Shown: positions 4,892-5,215 of the stretch, in pieces | How positions within the stretch are numbered: position 1 is the stretch's first letter | Layout: every line of letters begins with the position of its first letter | Assembly (NCBI GenBank): GCA_021731205.1 | Contig: JAKFXV010000037.1 | Location: 1-5,215, forward strand | Source: Nocardioides sp. | GTDB taxonomy: Bacteria > Actinomycetota > Actinomycetes > Propionibacteriales > Nocardioidaceae | Reading direction: 5' to 3' | Length of the DNA: 5,215 bases | Translations under genes and position numbers: made by a program | Notes under the pieces: model-generated | What the model saw: the letters and a program-made list of their open reading frames with translations, nothing else | Told to the model about the DNA's origin: nothing | Databases searched by the model: none

Positions 4892-5215
4892 GTGGCGATG
4901 GGCTGGCCCGACTCACTCGCCCGCTCGCTACAGCAGCCTGGCTCCGCAGCGCCGGCTCCCCAGAAGCTCGAGCTGTCCTCGAGGACGGTGTAGATCTCCC
5001 ACGGCTCGCCGTCGGGGGCGTCGACCCACACCTTGTCCTGCACTGCGAAGCAACACGACACGTTCTCCTCGGTTGCCGTCGCCAGGCCCTCGGCGGCGAG
5101 GCGCTTGCGCGGGATCGGCTGCTTGGGCGCGTGCAGCAGCGGATCGAACTCGGGGGGCGGCGTGGCCTGGGCCAGCGTCCCGGGGTCGACGCCGGCCTCG
5201 GCCAGCACGAAGCGC
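4882..5215 (-). CDS. ArsI/CadI-like heavy-metal/arsenical protein, 3' part
   Basis: The gene runs off the right edge of the window, so about 110 C-terminal residues are visible and the start is not. From RLAAEGLATATEEN to the end it matches the ArsI/CadI family, vicinal-oxygen-chelate enzymes; ArsI is known as a C-As lyase, and CadI of mycobacteria is cadmium-induced. The diagnostic block is VSCCFAVQDKVWV then PWEIYTVLED. The adjacent cysteines bind arsenicals, and the glutamate 18 residues after the second one matches the family's metal ligand. The cysteine-rich tail (GCCSER, and a terminal TCC) is typical of actinobacterial members. Oddly, the ~38 residues before this block (RFVLAEAGVDPGTLAQATPP onward) do not resemble the family's middle region, which normally has an NHLGVEV segment carrying a metal-binding histidine. 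The gene may be a chimera, a remnant, or carry an unusual insertion. Its stop codon lies inside the 21-bp repeat array. Confidence 0.75.
   Translation of the reverse strand, partial: RFVLAEAGVDPGTLAQATPPPEFDPLLHAPKQPIPRKRLAAEGLATATEENVSCCFAVQDKVWVDAPDGEPWEIYTVLEDSSSFWGAGAAEPGCCSERASESGQPIATCC

Noticed and set aside
4616..4916. Small - strand genes across the repeat array
   Set aside because: They translate the 21-bp unit as a repeated heptapeptide, overlap the ends of two better genes, and have no recognisable domain or ribosome binding site.

Overview
The window looks like chromosomal DNA of a high-GC actinobacterium, most likely from the Nocardioides/Aeromicrobium part of Propionibacteriales. 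The phylum is inferred from strong G/C preference at third codon positions (lysine almost always AAG), GTG and TTG starts with purine-rich ribosome binding sites, tRNA genes without an encoded CCA, an RsbW-like regulator fused to an extra C-terminal domain, and an ArsI/CadI-type heavy-metal protein. The finer placement is only an impression.

Layout. 1-340 carries two tRNA genes on the + strand, tRNA-Glu(TTC) and tRNA-Asp(GTC), with plausible promoters and a hairpin over the 3' end of the second. 365-1267 on the - strand encodes a cytoplasmic GHKL-type ATP-binding protein (anti-sigma-factor kinase family) joined to a mostly helical C-terminal domain. A gene-free divergent region (1268-1565) follows, with a perfect 17-bp palindrome and an A/T-rich patch. 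1566-3263 and 3388-4707 on the + strand are tandem genes for two exported proteins, each of which I read as a seven-bladed beta-propeller of the DUF5122/delta-60 type. The first also has a very basic, cysteine-containing C-terminal domain; the second is propeller only. A strong hairpin (3279-3318) separates them.

The second propeller gene converges on the 3' end of an ArsI/CadI-like gene on the - strand (4882 to the window edge). The gap between them (4708-4881) is almost filled by a 21-bp tandem array: four exact units, a partial fifth, then three units in inverted orientation that keep the 21-bp spacing. The direct and inverted halves form a perfect 16-bp hairpin. This array is the most unusual object in the window.

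How the genes work together: the two propellers look like a diverged tandem duplication with a surface or extracellular role of unknown specificity. The anti-sigma-like protein is divergently transcribed and may be independent of them. The ArsI/CadI fragment keeps the vicinal cysteines and the glutamate of the family's metal/arsenical site. Its upstream part in this window does not resemble the family's middle region, so it may be a chimera or a remnant. I see no complete new defence or mobile system.
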